The translations under genes and the position numbers were made by a program. This document shows positions 1 through 8,404 of a stretch of DNA of 64,000 bases, piece after piece. Each line of letters starts with the position of its first letter. The stretch's first letter is position 1. This stretch comes from JAPWJZ01 sp966211335 (GTDB lineage: Bacteria; Pseudomonadota; Alphaproteobacteria; Micavibrionales; UBA2020). The stretch is from assembly GCA_966211335.1 (NCBI GenBank), contig CBIHNF010000001.1, positions 1 to 64,000 on the forward strand, given 5' to 3'. The notes under the pieces were generated by a model that worked only from the letters and a program-made list of their open reading frames with translations, was not told the origin of the DNA and searched no databases.

Positions 1-2
1 CC

Positions 3-2663
3 CTGACCTCCGTCAGCGGCAACACCATCGGCGGATCGCTGCATGACGGCATCAACGTTTCCAACGCTGCCGGTACGGGCATTGCGCTGAACGCTGTGGG
101 CCTTTCCGGCCACAACGGCATCAGCCTTGCCAACGCAGGCGGCACGATCATCGGCCTCAATGCCGTGATCGGCTCCGGTTATGACGGCATCGCCGCGAAC
201 AATGTCATCGGCACCGAAATTGCCGGTAACCTGGTTGCGCTTTCCGGCCATGACGGCATTGCGCTGGATAGCGCCGCGCTGACGGGCGTTAACCTCAACA
301 TCGTCGGCGGCTCGGCCAATGACGGTATCAGCGTCACCAACGCCATCGGCACCGAGGTTGCGCTCAACGCTGTCGGCCTGTCCGGCCACAACGGCATCAA
401 CGTTGCGAACGCGGGCCTCACCATCATCGGCCTCAACGCGGTCATCGGCTCCGGCAATGACGGCATGGCGGTTGACCATGTTGCCGGCACGGAAATTGCG
501 GGCAACCTTGTCGCCCTTTCCGGCAACGACGGCATCGGCATCAGCAATGCGGCGCTGACGGGCGTCAACCTCAACCTCGTGTCGGGTTCGGGCCATAACG
601 GCATCGACCTCAACCACGCGGCGGGCACTGAAATTGCGCTGAACGCGGTTTCGGCATCTGGTAACGACGGCATCCATGCCAAGGACACCATCGGCACCGC
701 CATCGGCCTTAACGCCGTTACCGGCGCAGGCCATGACGGCATCAGCCTGGATGACTCCACCGCGGCGATTATCGGCGGCAACAGCATCACCGATACCGGC
801 AACGACGGCATCAGCATCGCATCGTCCAGCGATGTCAGCATCCTCGGCAACAGCATCAGCGATGCGGGCGGCGACGGCGTTGACATTGACTCTTCCGATG
901 AGGGGTCGAGCAGCGATATCGACGTCAGCGGCAACACGATTGACCGCGTCGATGGCGACGGCATCACCGCCACCTCGACGACCGACATCAACATCGCCAA
1001 CAACGACATCACCGATGCCGGCAACAACGGCATCGACGTCGCCTTCACGGACGGCACGACGATCGACCACAATACGGTCGACGGCGTTGGCGCCAACGGC
1101 ATCCGCGCCTTCTACACGGACGGCCTGTCGGTTACCAACAACACCGTCAGCAACGGCAACGACGCCGGCATTTCGGTCTTCGACAGCCCCTATGCGCTGA
1201 TCGCAGGCAACACGGTGACCGGCTTCTACAACGGCGTTGAAGTCTACTTCACCTATGCGGCGCAGGTGCTGTCAAATACCATCTCGAACATCGTCAATGA
1301 CGGCGTTCAGGCGGGCTACGCCAACAACATCCACATCATCGGCAACACCATCAGCCAGTATGGCGATGACGGCATCCAGGTCGCCTACAGCAACGGCGTC
1401 CTGCCGAACGAGCCGCAGGCACTGGTTCAAGAAGGTGGCGAAGGCGAAGGCAATGGCGATGGCGGCGAAACCCCGCTGCCGCCCTCCAACCATATCGACA
1501 ACACCGACGGCTATATCGTGATTGCCGACAACACCATCACCGGCGGCCTGAACAGCGGCACGACGGGCGAAGGCGGCGGCGACCAGCCCGAGCGCGAGCA
1601 GGTCATCAACGGCGGCGGCACGACGACCGGCATCCGCCTTGGCGACAATGAAGGCGATTTCGGCGGCGAGAAGAACATCGGCTTCGGCGATACCACCGAC
1701 ATGAGCGGTGTTGGCAACGTGATCATCCGCAACAACGACATCGTCAACAACGACGTCGGCCTCGATGCGCGCGCCTGGAACAACGGCTATGTCGATATCG
1801 ACACGAACCGCTTCACCAACAACACCATTGGCATGTGGATCGGCTCCGGCCTCATCGACCTCACGCACTCCAACACCGGCATTGATCCCTCGGGCAATGT
1901 TGTCGAAACCGGCAACATCATCACGGGCGGCAGCATCGGCATGAAGTTTGAGCCGACGATGTCCTCCAACTTCTACCCGGCGCCGGAATTCGCCATCAGC
2001 AACATCGAAGGCCCGTCGGCTTCCACGCCCGCGAGCCTGACGCTGGTCGGCGATACACTCGGCCACACCGTCTTCAACGGCCAGACGACCTACTACGTCG
2101 ACCTTGAAAACGGCGCCTTCTACAACCCGGGCACGCCGACCATCATCGACGGCACGCAAGCCACCTGGGACGGCGTCCCCGGCGGCCTCATGAGCCCGTC
2201 GCAGCTGCTGGCGATCAACGCGAAAATCCACGACTGGCATGACGACCAGTCGCTGGGCCTGATCTTCCCCGGCTATGCAGACCTGAACGACAACCTGATC
2301 CTGCAAAAAGTGCTGGGCCGCAACTATGCGACGCGCAAGGGCAGCGTGACGGTTCTCGGCCTGCCGCACATCGGCCCGTTCCTTGGCGGGGAGAAAGAGC
2401 ACTTCTTCAGCCTGAAGGATCTGGCGGATATCGCACCCGCAGCCGGCGGCAATGACAACGGCCAAGGGAACGGCAAAGACCTGACGCCTGCGGAACTGGG
2501 CCAGATCGCACCGGCAGCCGGCGGCAGCAACGACAACCTCGTTGACAGCGGCAAGCTTGCCAATGCCACCTGCTGGGGCGCGGTTGGCGGCAGCAAGACC
2601 GTCAGCATCGACCTGTCGGATGAATCTTCCGCCATCCTGTCGGCCAACGCCGCCTGCAAATAA
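3..2663 (+). CDS. Large secreted beta-helix repeat protein (TpsA-like exoprotein), C-terminal part
   Basis: The frame is open from base 3 with no start in view, so the 5' end lies outside the window; 886 residues are visible. The first ~430 residues are about nineteen tandem repeats of 22-24 residues built round a G-(N/H)-(N/D)-G-I core and ending in -LNA-, -GNL- or -NNT-, the pattern of a right-handed parallel beta-helix. A Gly/Glu-rich insert follows at about 1430-1480, then more irregular helix turns and a non-repetitive region from about 1980. Near the end IAPAAGG(N/S)DN occurs twice. Two cysteines (codons at 2571 and 2655) sit in the last 31 residues, the second next to last. The next gene is a TpsB transporter, so I infer export by two-partner secretion. 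The N-terminal TPS signal domain is not visible. Role (adhesin, predation, biofilm) is unknown. Confidence 0.8.
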   Translation: MTSVSGNTIGGSLHDGINVSNAAGTGIALNAVGLSGHNGISLANAGGTIIGLNAVIGSGYDGIAANNVIGTEIAGNLVALSGHDGIALDSAALTGVNLNIVGGSANDGISVTNAIGTEVALNAVGLSGHNGINVANAGLTIIGLNAVIGSGNDGMAVDHVAGTEIAGNLVALSGNDGIGISNAALTGVNLNLVSGSGHNGIDLNHAAGTEIALNAVSASGNDGIHAKDTIGTAIGLNAVTGAGHDGISLDDSTAAIIGGNSITDTGNDGISIASSSDVSILGNSISDAGGDGVDIDSSDEGSSSDIDVSGNTIDRVDGDGITATSTTDINIANNDITDAGNNGIDVAFTDGTTIDHNTVDGVGANGIRAFYTDGLSVTNNTVSNGNDAGISVFDSPYALIAGNTVTGFYNGVEVYFTYAAQVLSNTISNIVNDGVQAGYANNIHIIGNTISQYGDDGIQVAYSNGVLPNEPQALVQEGGEGEGNGDGGETPLPPSNHIDNTDGYIVIADNTITGGLNSGTTGEGGGDQPEREQVINGGGTTTGIRLGDNEGDFGGEKNIGFGDTTDMSGVGNVIIRNNDIVNNDVGLDARAWNNGYVDIDTNRFTNNTIGMWIGSGLIDLTHSNTGIDPSGNVVETGNIITGGSIGMKFEPTMSSNFYPAPEFAISNIEGPSASTPASLTLVGDTLGHTVFNGQTTYYVDLENGAFYNPGTPTIIDGTQATWDGVPGGLMSPSQLLAINAKIHDWHDDQSLGLIFPGYADLNDNLILQKVLGRNYATRKGSVTVLGLPHIGPFLGGEKEHFFSLKDLADIAPAAGGNDNGQGNGKDLTPAELGQIAPAAGGSNDNLVDSGKLANATCWGAVGGSKTVSIDLSDESSAILSANAACK
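96..647 (+). repeat. Two tandem copies of a 276-bp super-repeat inside the exoprotein gene
   Basis: Bases 96-371 and 372-647 each encode four 23-residue turns in the same order (cores GHNGI, G(Y/N)DG(I/M), G(H/N)DGI, then NDGI or HNGI), with the same distinguishing endings IIGLNA, TEIAGNL, TGVNLN and T-E-(V/I)-ALNA. Bases 3-95 look like the end of a preceding copy. Later turns do not keep the four-turn order. This indicates duplication of a 92-residue block on top of the older 23-residue repeat. Confidence 0.8.
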
Positions 2664-2687
2664 GACTTTATCGAAACTAGCTTTGAG

Positions 2688-2730
2688 CCCTCCGTTGCAT
2701 GAAAACCACGCAACGGAGGGTTTTTCTTTT
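2688..2730 (+). terminator. Rho-independent terminator after the exoprotein gene
   Basis: Perfect 11-bp stem CCCTCCGTTGC / GCAACGGAGGG with a 9-base loop, followed by TTTTTCTTTT, 24 bases after the exoprotein stop. It separates the exoprotein from the transporter gene, which therefore probably has its own promoter. Confidence 0.9.
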
Positions 2731-2758
2731 CCGCAAATGAACCTGTCCTTTTAAGCTT

Positions 2759-2786
2759 TTGAAAAGAATACTTTTTTGCATATACT
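2759..2786 (+). promoter_or_regulatory. Candidate sigma-70-type promoter for the TpsB gene
   Basis: TTGAAA at 2759-2764 and TATACT at 2781-2786, spacer 16, each one mismatch from consensus. It lies between the upstream terminator and the tpsB start at 2868. Confidence 0.5.
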
Positions 2787-2867
2787 GGCACCATTGATAG
2801 ACCGGCAGCCGGCGCCGATATGTTTTGCGCCCCGCCCATCCCGCGTTTCACGCCCGAAGGCAAAAAA

Positions 2868-4565
2868 ATGAAAATTCTCTCCCGTATTCTTTCCACCTCC
2901 GCCGCCGTTATGCTGCTGGCGGCGTCATCGCAAGCCTTCGCGCAAGCGGTGCCGAGCTCGGCCGAGGCATCGCGCGTCGGCGGCCAGATCGCGCCGATGT
3001 CGACGACATCTTCGGCAGCCATCGGCGGCAAGGTTTCCGCGGGCGGCGCGCTCGTCGCCCCGAAAGGCGCGGAAAAAGTGAAATTCACGCTGAAGACCGT
3101 GAAGGTCGAAGGCCAGACAGTGTACGAGCCCGCCGCGATCGAGCCGCTTTATGCCGATATGCTGGGCAAGACTGTAACGCTCGCCGATATCTATTCCCTC
3201 GCCGACCGCCTGACCGCGAAGTACCGCAACGACGGCTATATATTGAGCCAGGTCATCATTCCGCCGCAGACGATTGACGGCGGCACCGTGCGCCTGCAGG
3301 TCGTCGAAGGCTTCGTCGACCAGGTTTCTATCCAAGGCTCGACCCAGCGCAACATCGCCTACCTCAACGGCTTTGCCGATAAAATCCGCGCCGCGAAACC
3401 GCTCAATTCCAAAACGCTCGAGCGCTACCTGCTGCTCATGAACGACCTTGCCGGCGTGCAGGCGCGCGCCGTGCTGTCGCCGAGCCCGCGCACCCCCGGC
3501 GCGTCCGACGTCACGCTGATCGTCAGCCAGAAGGCCTATGACGCCTTTATGCAGATCGACAACCGCGGCTCCCGCTACCTCGGGCCGCTGCAGCTGAACC
3601 TCGGCACCCGCCTCAACAACATCACGGGCTTCTATGAAGGCGTGAACTTCCAGGTCGTGACCGCGCCGGACGGCTGGCCGGACCGCGAGCTGTCCTTCGG
3701 CGGCATCACCTGGTCGCAGCCCCTGAACCATGAGGGCACCAAGCTCACCGCCGGCGCCAGCATTACCTCCACCCACCCCGGCTACACGCTCTCGCCGTTT
3801 GATGTGGACGGCATTGCAAAGTCCGTCAACCTCGAGCTGTCGCACCCCTTCATCCGCTCCCGCAATACCAACCTCTATGCGGGCCTGCGCTTCAACTACC
3901 TCGATACGCACCGCAACGACAACCTCGGCCTCGGCACGACGGAGGACCGCCTGCGCGTCCTGCGCCTCAACGGCACCTACCAGTTCGCGGACTCGCTCCT
4001 CGGCGTCAACAATTTGACCGCCGAGATCAGCAAGGGCGTCAACCTCTTCAACGCGAGCAACGCCGGCGACGCAGGCCTCACCCGCGCGAACGGCGACCCC
4101 CGCTTCTTCAAGGGCACGGCGGAAATCACCCGCACCCAGCGCATCAACCAGACGTTTGAAGCCTATGCCGCCGCCACCGGCCAGCTTTCCGCCAACACGC
4201 TCCTCGCCTCCGAAGAATTCGGCGTCGGCGGCGTGACCTACGGCAGCGCCTACGACAACTCGGAAATCACCGGCGAGAACGGTGTTGCCGGCCGCCTTGA
4301 GCTCCGCGCCAACAACCTCATCAAGGCGCCGGTCGACTTCTGGCAGCTCTACGGCTTCTATGATGTGGGCAAGGTGTGGGACCGCGACAACGCCGTCGCA
4401 ACGCAGCGCCGCCGCTCCCTCGCCTCCGCCGGCGCCGGCACCCGCATCAACATCAACGAACACTTCGCCGGCACCTTCGAGCTGGCCGTGCCGCTGACCC
4501 GCGAAGTCGAAACCGAAAACGACAACAACCCGCGTCTGTTCGGTTCGCTGACCGGAAAATTCTAA
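2868..4565 (+). CDS. Two-partner secretion outer-membrane transporter (TpsB, ShlB/FhaC/HecB family)
   Basis: 565 residues when started at the ATG at 2868, where a signal peptide begins directly (MKILSR..., hydrophobic core, AQA cleavage site near residue 27); the open frame extends 48 bases further upstream without a signal peptide. Residues ~65-145 look like a POTRA domain with the family's GY(I/V)-S-V-PPQ pattern (GYILSQVIIPPQ) and VVEGFV. From ~205 to the end the sequence alternates like a 16-strand barrel and ends in phenylalanine (LTGKF), as outer-membrane barrels do. Known role of the family: secretion of one large partner protein across the outer membrane; the partner here is presumably the adjacent exoprotein. 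Confidence 0.9.
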   Translation: MKILSRILSTSAAVMLLAASSQAFAQAVPSSAEASRVGGQIAPMSTTSSAAIGGKVSAGGALVAPKGAEKVKFTLKTVKVEGQTVYEPAAIEPLYADMLGKTVTLADIYSLADRLTAKYRNDGYILSQVIIPPQTIDGGTVRLQVVEGFVDQVSIQGSTQRNIAYLNGFADKIRAAKPLNSKTLERYLLLMNDLAGVQARAVLSPSPRTPGASDVTLIVSQKAYDAFMQIDNRGSRYLGPLQLNLGTRLNNITGFYEGVNFQVVTAPDGWPDRELSFGGITWSQPLNHEGTKLTAGASITSTHPGYTLSPFDVDGIAKSVNLELSHPFIRSRNTNLYAGLRFNYLDTHRNDNLGLGTTEDRLRVLRLNGTYQFADSLLGVNNLTAEISKGVNLFNASNAGDAGLTRANGDPRFFKGTAEITRTQRINQTFEAYAAATGQLSANTLLASEEFGVGGVTYGSAYDNSEITGENGVAGRLELRANNLIKAPVDFWQLYGFYDVGKVWDRDNAVATQRRRSLASAGAGTRININEHFAGTFELAVPLTREVETENDNNPRLFGSLTGKF

Positions 4566-4590
4566 CCGGATCTTACCGACCACTTTAAGA

Positions 4591-4627
4591 AACAGCCCAC
4601 ACCTTCGCAGGTGGGGCTGTTTTCTTT
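4591..4627 (+). terminator. Rho-independent terminator after tpsB
   Basis: AACAGCCCACACC / GGTGGGGCTGTT hairpin (stem ~12 bp with one mismatch, short TTCGCA loop) followed by TTCTTTTA, 25 bases after the tpsB stop. Confidence 0.85.
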
Positions 4628-4644
4628 TATGCTTTTGTCTTTTA

Positions 4645-4938
4645 CTAACTGATTGTTTCCGGCCAACGCTCCAGATACCAAGCTTGAAGCTTGTGAGCAA
4701 ACCCCGCACAGTCGCGATACTTTAGATCAAGAGCCATATGCTCACCCACAACCAACGAAAGATATTTTTCAATCTTTTCGATGGACGCATTCTCTTCTAA
4801 CAGACGCAGTGTGGGTCCCAGATAACTGTCGTATTCATCATCGACCAAACTCGCAACGCCGATTGGATCCCACTCATTCCACAACGAGCGTACCTCTTTA
4901 AATCTTTCCCTAGACTCGTCCTTTTCTAACCGCCGCAT
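4645..4938 (-). CDS. Small acidic protein resembling the DUF1871 fold
   Basis: 97 residues, convergent with tpsB. The pattern N-E-WDPIGV followed by DDEYDSY and an alternating helical remainder is reminiscent of DUF1871-type proteins (WDP-G, DEYD); I assign this from pattern only. No signal peptide or membrane segment. Base composition is clearly more AT-rich than the neighbours (lines at 4681 and 4741 are about 48% and 38% GC, against ~60% around), suggesting a later arrival. Small proteins of this look occur next to secreted toxins as immunity proteins, but this gene is on the opposite strand to the secretion locus and no toxin domain is visible, so that role is speculative. Confidence 0.6.
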   Translation of the reverse strand: MRRLEKDESRERFKEVRSLWNEWDPIGVASLVDDEYDSYLGPTLRLLEENASIEKIEKYLSLVVGEHMALDLKYRDCAGFAHKLQAWYLERWPETIS

Positions 4939-5058
4939 AATTCCTTCCTTAGTCCCAAATCAAATTCACTCAATATTTAACTTCCGGCAGTATACTTGCG
5001 AGGTCGTTCAAACTGGCTCTCTCTTCTGCATTATATCACGCCGTATCGTCCGACTTTT

Positions 5059-5904
5059 TCATTTATGCTGACTAAACAGCCATTGCCACATTTGCCGGTT
5101 GTAGAGTTTCGGGTTGCTGCATTCGTGGGACATGTCGGGGTATTCCGTCAGCGTCGCCTTGCCGCCCAACTGCCGCACCGTCTGCACCATGCGCCGCGTG
5201 ACGTTGATGTCGTAGATGGGGTCCTGCGCGCCGTGGAAGGCCCACATGGGCGTCTGGCGCATGTCCTTCGCATCCGCCGCCGTCCAGATGCCGCTGAGCG
5301 GCACAGCGCCTGCAAAAATATCGCCATAGTCCTTCACCGCGCCATAGGTGCCGATGCCGCCTTCGGAGCAGCCGATGACATAGACGCGCGTGGTATCCAC
5401 AGGATATTGCTGCGCCAGCGCGGCGACAAGGCGCACCGCCGCGGGCAGCCCCGCAAGTTCCGGCTGCAGCGGCTGATAGTGCGGATATTCAGGGAAAGTC
5501 GCGGGCTGCGCCCATTTCATGCCGGCCGGCAACACCGGCACGACGATAAAGGCAGGAAAATCCACCTGGTTCTGCGCGGCTGTCAGATATTCCCCCGCAT
5601 AGGCATTGCCCGGCGCGCCATGCAGCATGAGGACGAGCGGAAATTTCAACCCCGGCGGATAGGGCGCGCCCTTCGGCTGGAACCAGAAATAGGCAAGGTC
5701 GCGACCGGAGGTTTTATCCGCGAAGTCCTTGCGCTCATAGGCCGCCGTCATTTTTTCCATCGGCGTTTCGGTGCGCGGCTGGCCGGAGACGCCGATGGAA
5801 GCGGTGCCGCTGACCTTGCCCTTCACCGCCATAAACGATGCGCCAACGCCAATGCACACCACCGCCACCACGCCCCAGAAAAGAAGATTTGATTTACCTG
5901 CCAT
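5059..5904 (-). CDS. Membrane-anchored or exported alpha/beta-hydrolase (esterase/PHB-depolymerase type)
   Basis: 281 residues from the ATG at 5904, preceded by AAAGGGGCG; the longer frame to 5946 has no ribosome site. Residues ~5-25 form one hydrophobic segment (signal anchor or uncleaved signal). The catalytic set is visible: oxyanion motif LMLHGAPG, nucleophile elbow G-C-S-E-G-G, Asp in GAQDPIYD, and His in DMSHECSN near the C-terminus. These match the polyester depolymerase/feruloyl-esterase-like branch of alpha/beta-hydrolases acting in the periplasm. Substrate cannot be told. It stands alone, divergent from the next gene. Confidence 0.75.
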   Translation of the reverse strand: MAGKSNLLFWGVVAVVCIGVGASFMAVKGKVSGTASIGVSGQPRTETPMEKMTAAYERKDFADKTSGRDLAYFWFQPKGAPYPPGLKFPLVLMLHGAPGNAYAGEYLTAAQNQVDFPAFIVVPVLPAGMKWAQPATFPEYPHYQPLQPELAGLPAAVRLVAALAQQYPVDTTRVYVIGCSEGGIGTYGAVKDYGDIFAGAVPLSGIWTAADAKDMRQTPMWAFHGAQDPIYDINVTRRMVQTVRQLGGKATLTEYPDMSHECSNPKLYNRQMWQWLFSQHK

Positions 5905-5990
5905 TGCCCGCCCCTTTTTGAATGTTATGTCAACCGCATAACCCACTTCCTTAATCTTTCCATGCTACATGGAATAAGGGGAGTTTTGCC

Positions 5991-6776
5991 ATGCCGGAAA
6001 ATAACGCCAAGCGAAAGTCACAGGAATCTGTCGTCAACCGCGTGTTTCACAGCCCGATATTTGTTGGCGCAACGGGCGTGGGGGTGGTGCTGATTGCGCT
6101 CAGCTTTGATGCGGTGAAGGATAAAGTCTCGCCAATGGGTCTTGCCGTGGGCGCGGGGCTGTTCCTGACCCTTGCGGTCATCAACATGGTGGTCAACGCC
6201 ATGACCAACAAGCTGCACAACCAGGATTACTTTGACCAGCGCCTCGATGTGCTGAACAACATCATCCTGTCCAACAACCTCAACTGGCTCGTGAACCAGA
6301 AATATATCGAGATGCTGGAGAGCAATTCGCAGGAGGTCTGGGCCTTTGCGCCGGAGCTGACCTATTCCATCCAGCCGGGTACGGAGATTTTCAACGCGGT
6401 GGAAACGTCACTGTCACGCGGCTGCCGCTATAAAGTTTTCATGCCGAACAAGCCGGACACGCATAAAATTCTGTCCGACTACCGGCGGCTGCACAAGTTC
6501 GAGCCCGGGCAGGTGGAATTTATTTTACTGCCGCATGAGGAATATGTGTTTCACACCATCATCTCCATCTACAACCCCAATTCCGAAAACCCGAAGGCAA
6601 TTGAATGGCTGCCGGTGGAAAAAGTTGTCGCGTGGATCGAGATGGATTCCATCCACGCCGGCCGCATGGTCGGCATCGGCCAGGTTTTGCTGAAGCGCTA
6701 CCTTGGCAATAAATCCGACAACGGCTACGTCAAGGAAATCCCGCGCGCCAGTGGTCAGGCGATTACGATTGAATAA
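5991..6776 (+). CDS. Membrane protein of unknown family with cytoplasmic C-terminal domain
   Basis: 261 residues; AAGGGGAG lies 8 bases before the ATG. A basic N-terminus is followed by two hydrophobic helices (about residues 23-42 and 50-70), then a soluble domain of ~185 residues. That domain contains short strands such as EVWAFAPEL and YKVFMPNKPD and ends ...GRMVGIGQVLLKRYLG, somewhat like the nucleotide- or phosphate-sensing part of phospholipase-D-like regulators, but no HKD motif is present. I do not recognise the family. Its stop is 3 bases before the convergent thioredoxin-like gene. Confidence 0.6.
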   Translation: MPENNAKRKSQESVVNRVFHSPIFVGATGVGVVLIALSFDAVKDKVSPMGLAVGAGLFLTLAVINMVVNAMTNKLHNQDYFDQRLDVLNNIILSNNLNWLVNQKYIEMLESNSQEVWAFAPELTYSIQPGTEIFNAVETSLSRGCRYKVFMPNKPDTHKILSDYRRLHKFEPGQVEFILLPHEEYVFHTIISIYNPNSENPKAIEWLPVEKVVAWIEMDSIHAGRMVGIGQVLLKRYLGNKSDNGYVKEIPRASGQAITIE

Positions 6777-6779
6777 CGC

Positions 6780-7394
6780 TTAATCCGCGTACTTCACGCC
6801 GCAGCCGTAGGATTTGGTGGAGGCGGTTTCAACCGCTTTTCCAGCCATGAGGGATTCCAGCGCGGCGCGGACGTAGTTATGAGCGGTTTTCACGTCTTCC
6901 ACATCGGTCGAGGGCTTGTCATCAATCGCGCCGGCGTAGGCGAGCTTGCCGTCTTTATCGATCACGAACATATGCGGCGTTGATTTTGCGCCGTACAAAC
7001 GGCCGACCTTGCCGTCATGGTCGAGCAGGACGTGGGTCGATGCCGCGCCGTCTTTCTTGTAGGTTTCGAGCGCTTCCGCGGCCGTTTCATACCCCTGCTT
7101 GCCTTCGGCGGAGGAGTTGATGGTGAGCCAGATCACATCCTTGCCGGTGAATTCTTTTTGCAGCGCCTGCATGTTGCCGGAGTCGTAATGCTTGTGCACG
7201 AAGGGGCAGCCCTTGTTGTGCCATTCCAGCACGACGAGTTTGCCGGTGTAATCCTTCAGGCTCACATTCCCGCCATCCGCGGCGGGCAGCGTAAAGTCGG
7301 GCGCGGCTGTGCCGATCGTGGGTTCAGCTTTCGCAGGCGAAGCAAAGCCGAGCAGCGCGACGAGGGCAAGAGCGAGCGATAATTTCTGCAGCAT
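6780..7394 (-). CDS. Exported thioredoxin-fold (AhpC/TSA-type redoxin) protein
   Basis: 204 residues from the ATG at 7394, chosen because AAGGG at 7404-7408 sits 9 bases upstream; two earlier in-frame ATGs are too close to it. A signal peptide (hydrophobic LALALVALLGF, cleavage after SPAKA) indicates the periplasm. IGTAAPDFTLP and LKDYTGKLVVLEW are the start of the redoxin fold. The active site is NKGCPFVHKHY, a single Cys-Pro rather than CXXC. TPHMFVID supplies the cis-Pro strand. A second Cys pattern, YGCGVKYAD, ends the protein. A periplasmic peroxide- or thiol-handling role is likely; the reaction is uncertain. Confidence 0.8.
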   Translation of the reverse strand: MLQKLSLALALVALLGFASPAKAEPTIGTAAPDFTLPAADGGNVSLKDYTGKLVVLEWHNKGCPFVHKHYDSGNMQALQKEFTGKDVIWLTINSSAEGKQGYETAAEALETYKKDGAASTHVLLDHDGKVGRLYGAKSTPHMFVIDKDGKLAYAGAIDDKPSTDVEDVKTAHNYVRAALESLMAGKAVETASTKSYGCGVKYAD

Positions 7395-7496
7395 GAACAT
7401 CATCCCTTATGTGAAGCGTTTAACATCTGGCCAGCCTGCCCCGGCGAAGCTATCCTTTCCTGATATAGTGCATCCGCCGCGAAAGGAAAACAAGAA

Positions 7497-8384
7497 GTGC
7501 AGAACGTCGCCTTCATCGGCCTTGGCAACATGGGCGCGCCCATGGCCAAAAACCTTGTCAAAGCGGGCTACGCCCTGACTGTATTCGATATCGTTGCGGC
7601 TTCGGTTACAGCGGTGGTTGAAAATGGCGCGGGGGCGGCAGGCTCGATTGCCGAGGCGGTGCGCCATGCGGATGTGGTCATCACCATGCTGCCGGCGTCA
7701 CAGCATGTGGAAGACGCCTACCTTGGCAGCGGCAAGCTGCTGGAATTGGCCAAAAAAGGCGCGCTGCTGATTGACTGCAGCACCATCAATGCCGATGTGG
7801 CGCGGAAGGTGGCGGCGGTTGCCACCGCAAAGGGACTCGAGATGCTGGACGCCCCCGTTTCCGGCGGCACGGCGGGCGCGGCGGCGGCAACGCTCACCTT
7901 TATCGTCGGCGGCGAGGCGGCTGTGCTGGAAAAAGCCAAACCACTGTTTGAAACGATGGGGAAAAATATTTTCCACGCTGGCGCCAGCGGCGCGGGGCAG
8001 GTTGCAAAAATCTGCAACAACATGCTGCTGGGTATTTTGATGACCGGCACGGCGGAGGCCCTGAACCTTGGCATCCGCAATGGCCTCGATGCGAAGGTTT
8101 TATCGACCATCATTTCCAAAAGCTCCGGCCGCAACTGGGCGCTCGAGGTCTATAACCCGGTGCCGGGCGTGATGGAGAACGTGCCGGCCACGCGCGGCTA
8201 TACTGGCGGATTTGGTACCGACCTGATGTTGAAGGATTTAGGCCTTGCGCTTGAAGCCGCGATGGCGACGAGCGCGGCAACGCCGCTGGGCGCCACCGCC
8301 CTCAGCCTCTATCGCCAGCACAGTGAAGACGGCGCAGGGAAGCTGGATTTCTCCAGCATCTATGAGCTTGTCAAAGATGCCTGA
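7497..8384 (+). CDS. NAD(P)-dependent beta-hydroxyacid dehydrogenase (3-hydroxyisobutyrate dehydrogenase type)
   Basis: 295 residues, GTG start 8 bases after GGAAA. The N-terminal Rossmann motif is FIGLGNMGAPMAKNL. The family substrate motif appears as DAPVSGGTAGA, and the catalytic lysine as GQVAKICNNM with a following helical dimer domain. These are the classical marks of the MmsB/GarR/tartronate-semialdehyde reductase family. Valine degradation would be the default reading, but no other valine genes lie nearby, so the substrate is open. Single gene between convergent neighbours. Confidence 0.85.
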   Translation: MQNVAFIGLGNMGAPMAKNLVKAGYALTVFDIVAASVTAVVENGAGAAGSIAEAVRHADVVITMLPASQHVEDAYLGSGKLLELAKKGALLIDCSTINADVARKVAAVATAKGLEMLDAPVSGGTAGAAAATLTFIVGGEAAVLEKAKPLFETMGKNIFHAGASGAGQVAKICNNMLLGILMTGTAEALNLGIRNGLDAKVLSTIISKSSGRNWALEVYNPVPGVMENVPATRGYTGGFGTDLMLKDLGLALEAAMATSAATPLGATALSLYRQHSEDGAGKLDFSSIYELVKDA

Positions 8385-8404
8385 CGCGCGTTAACGGGCC
8401 AAAG

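Noticed and set aside
96..1400. CRISPR-like regular repeats
   Set aside because: The periodicity is that of codons for 23-residue protein turns; there is no identical repeat with unique spacers.
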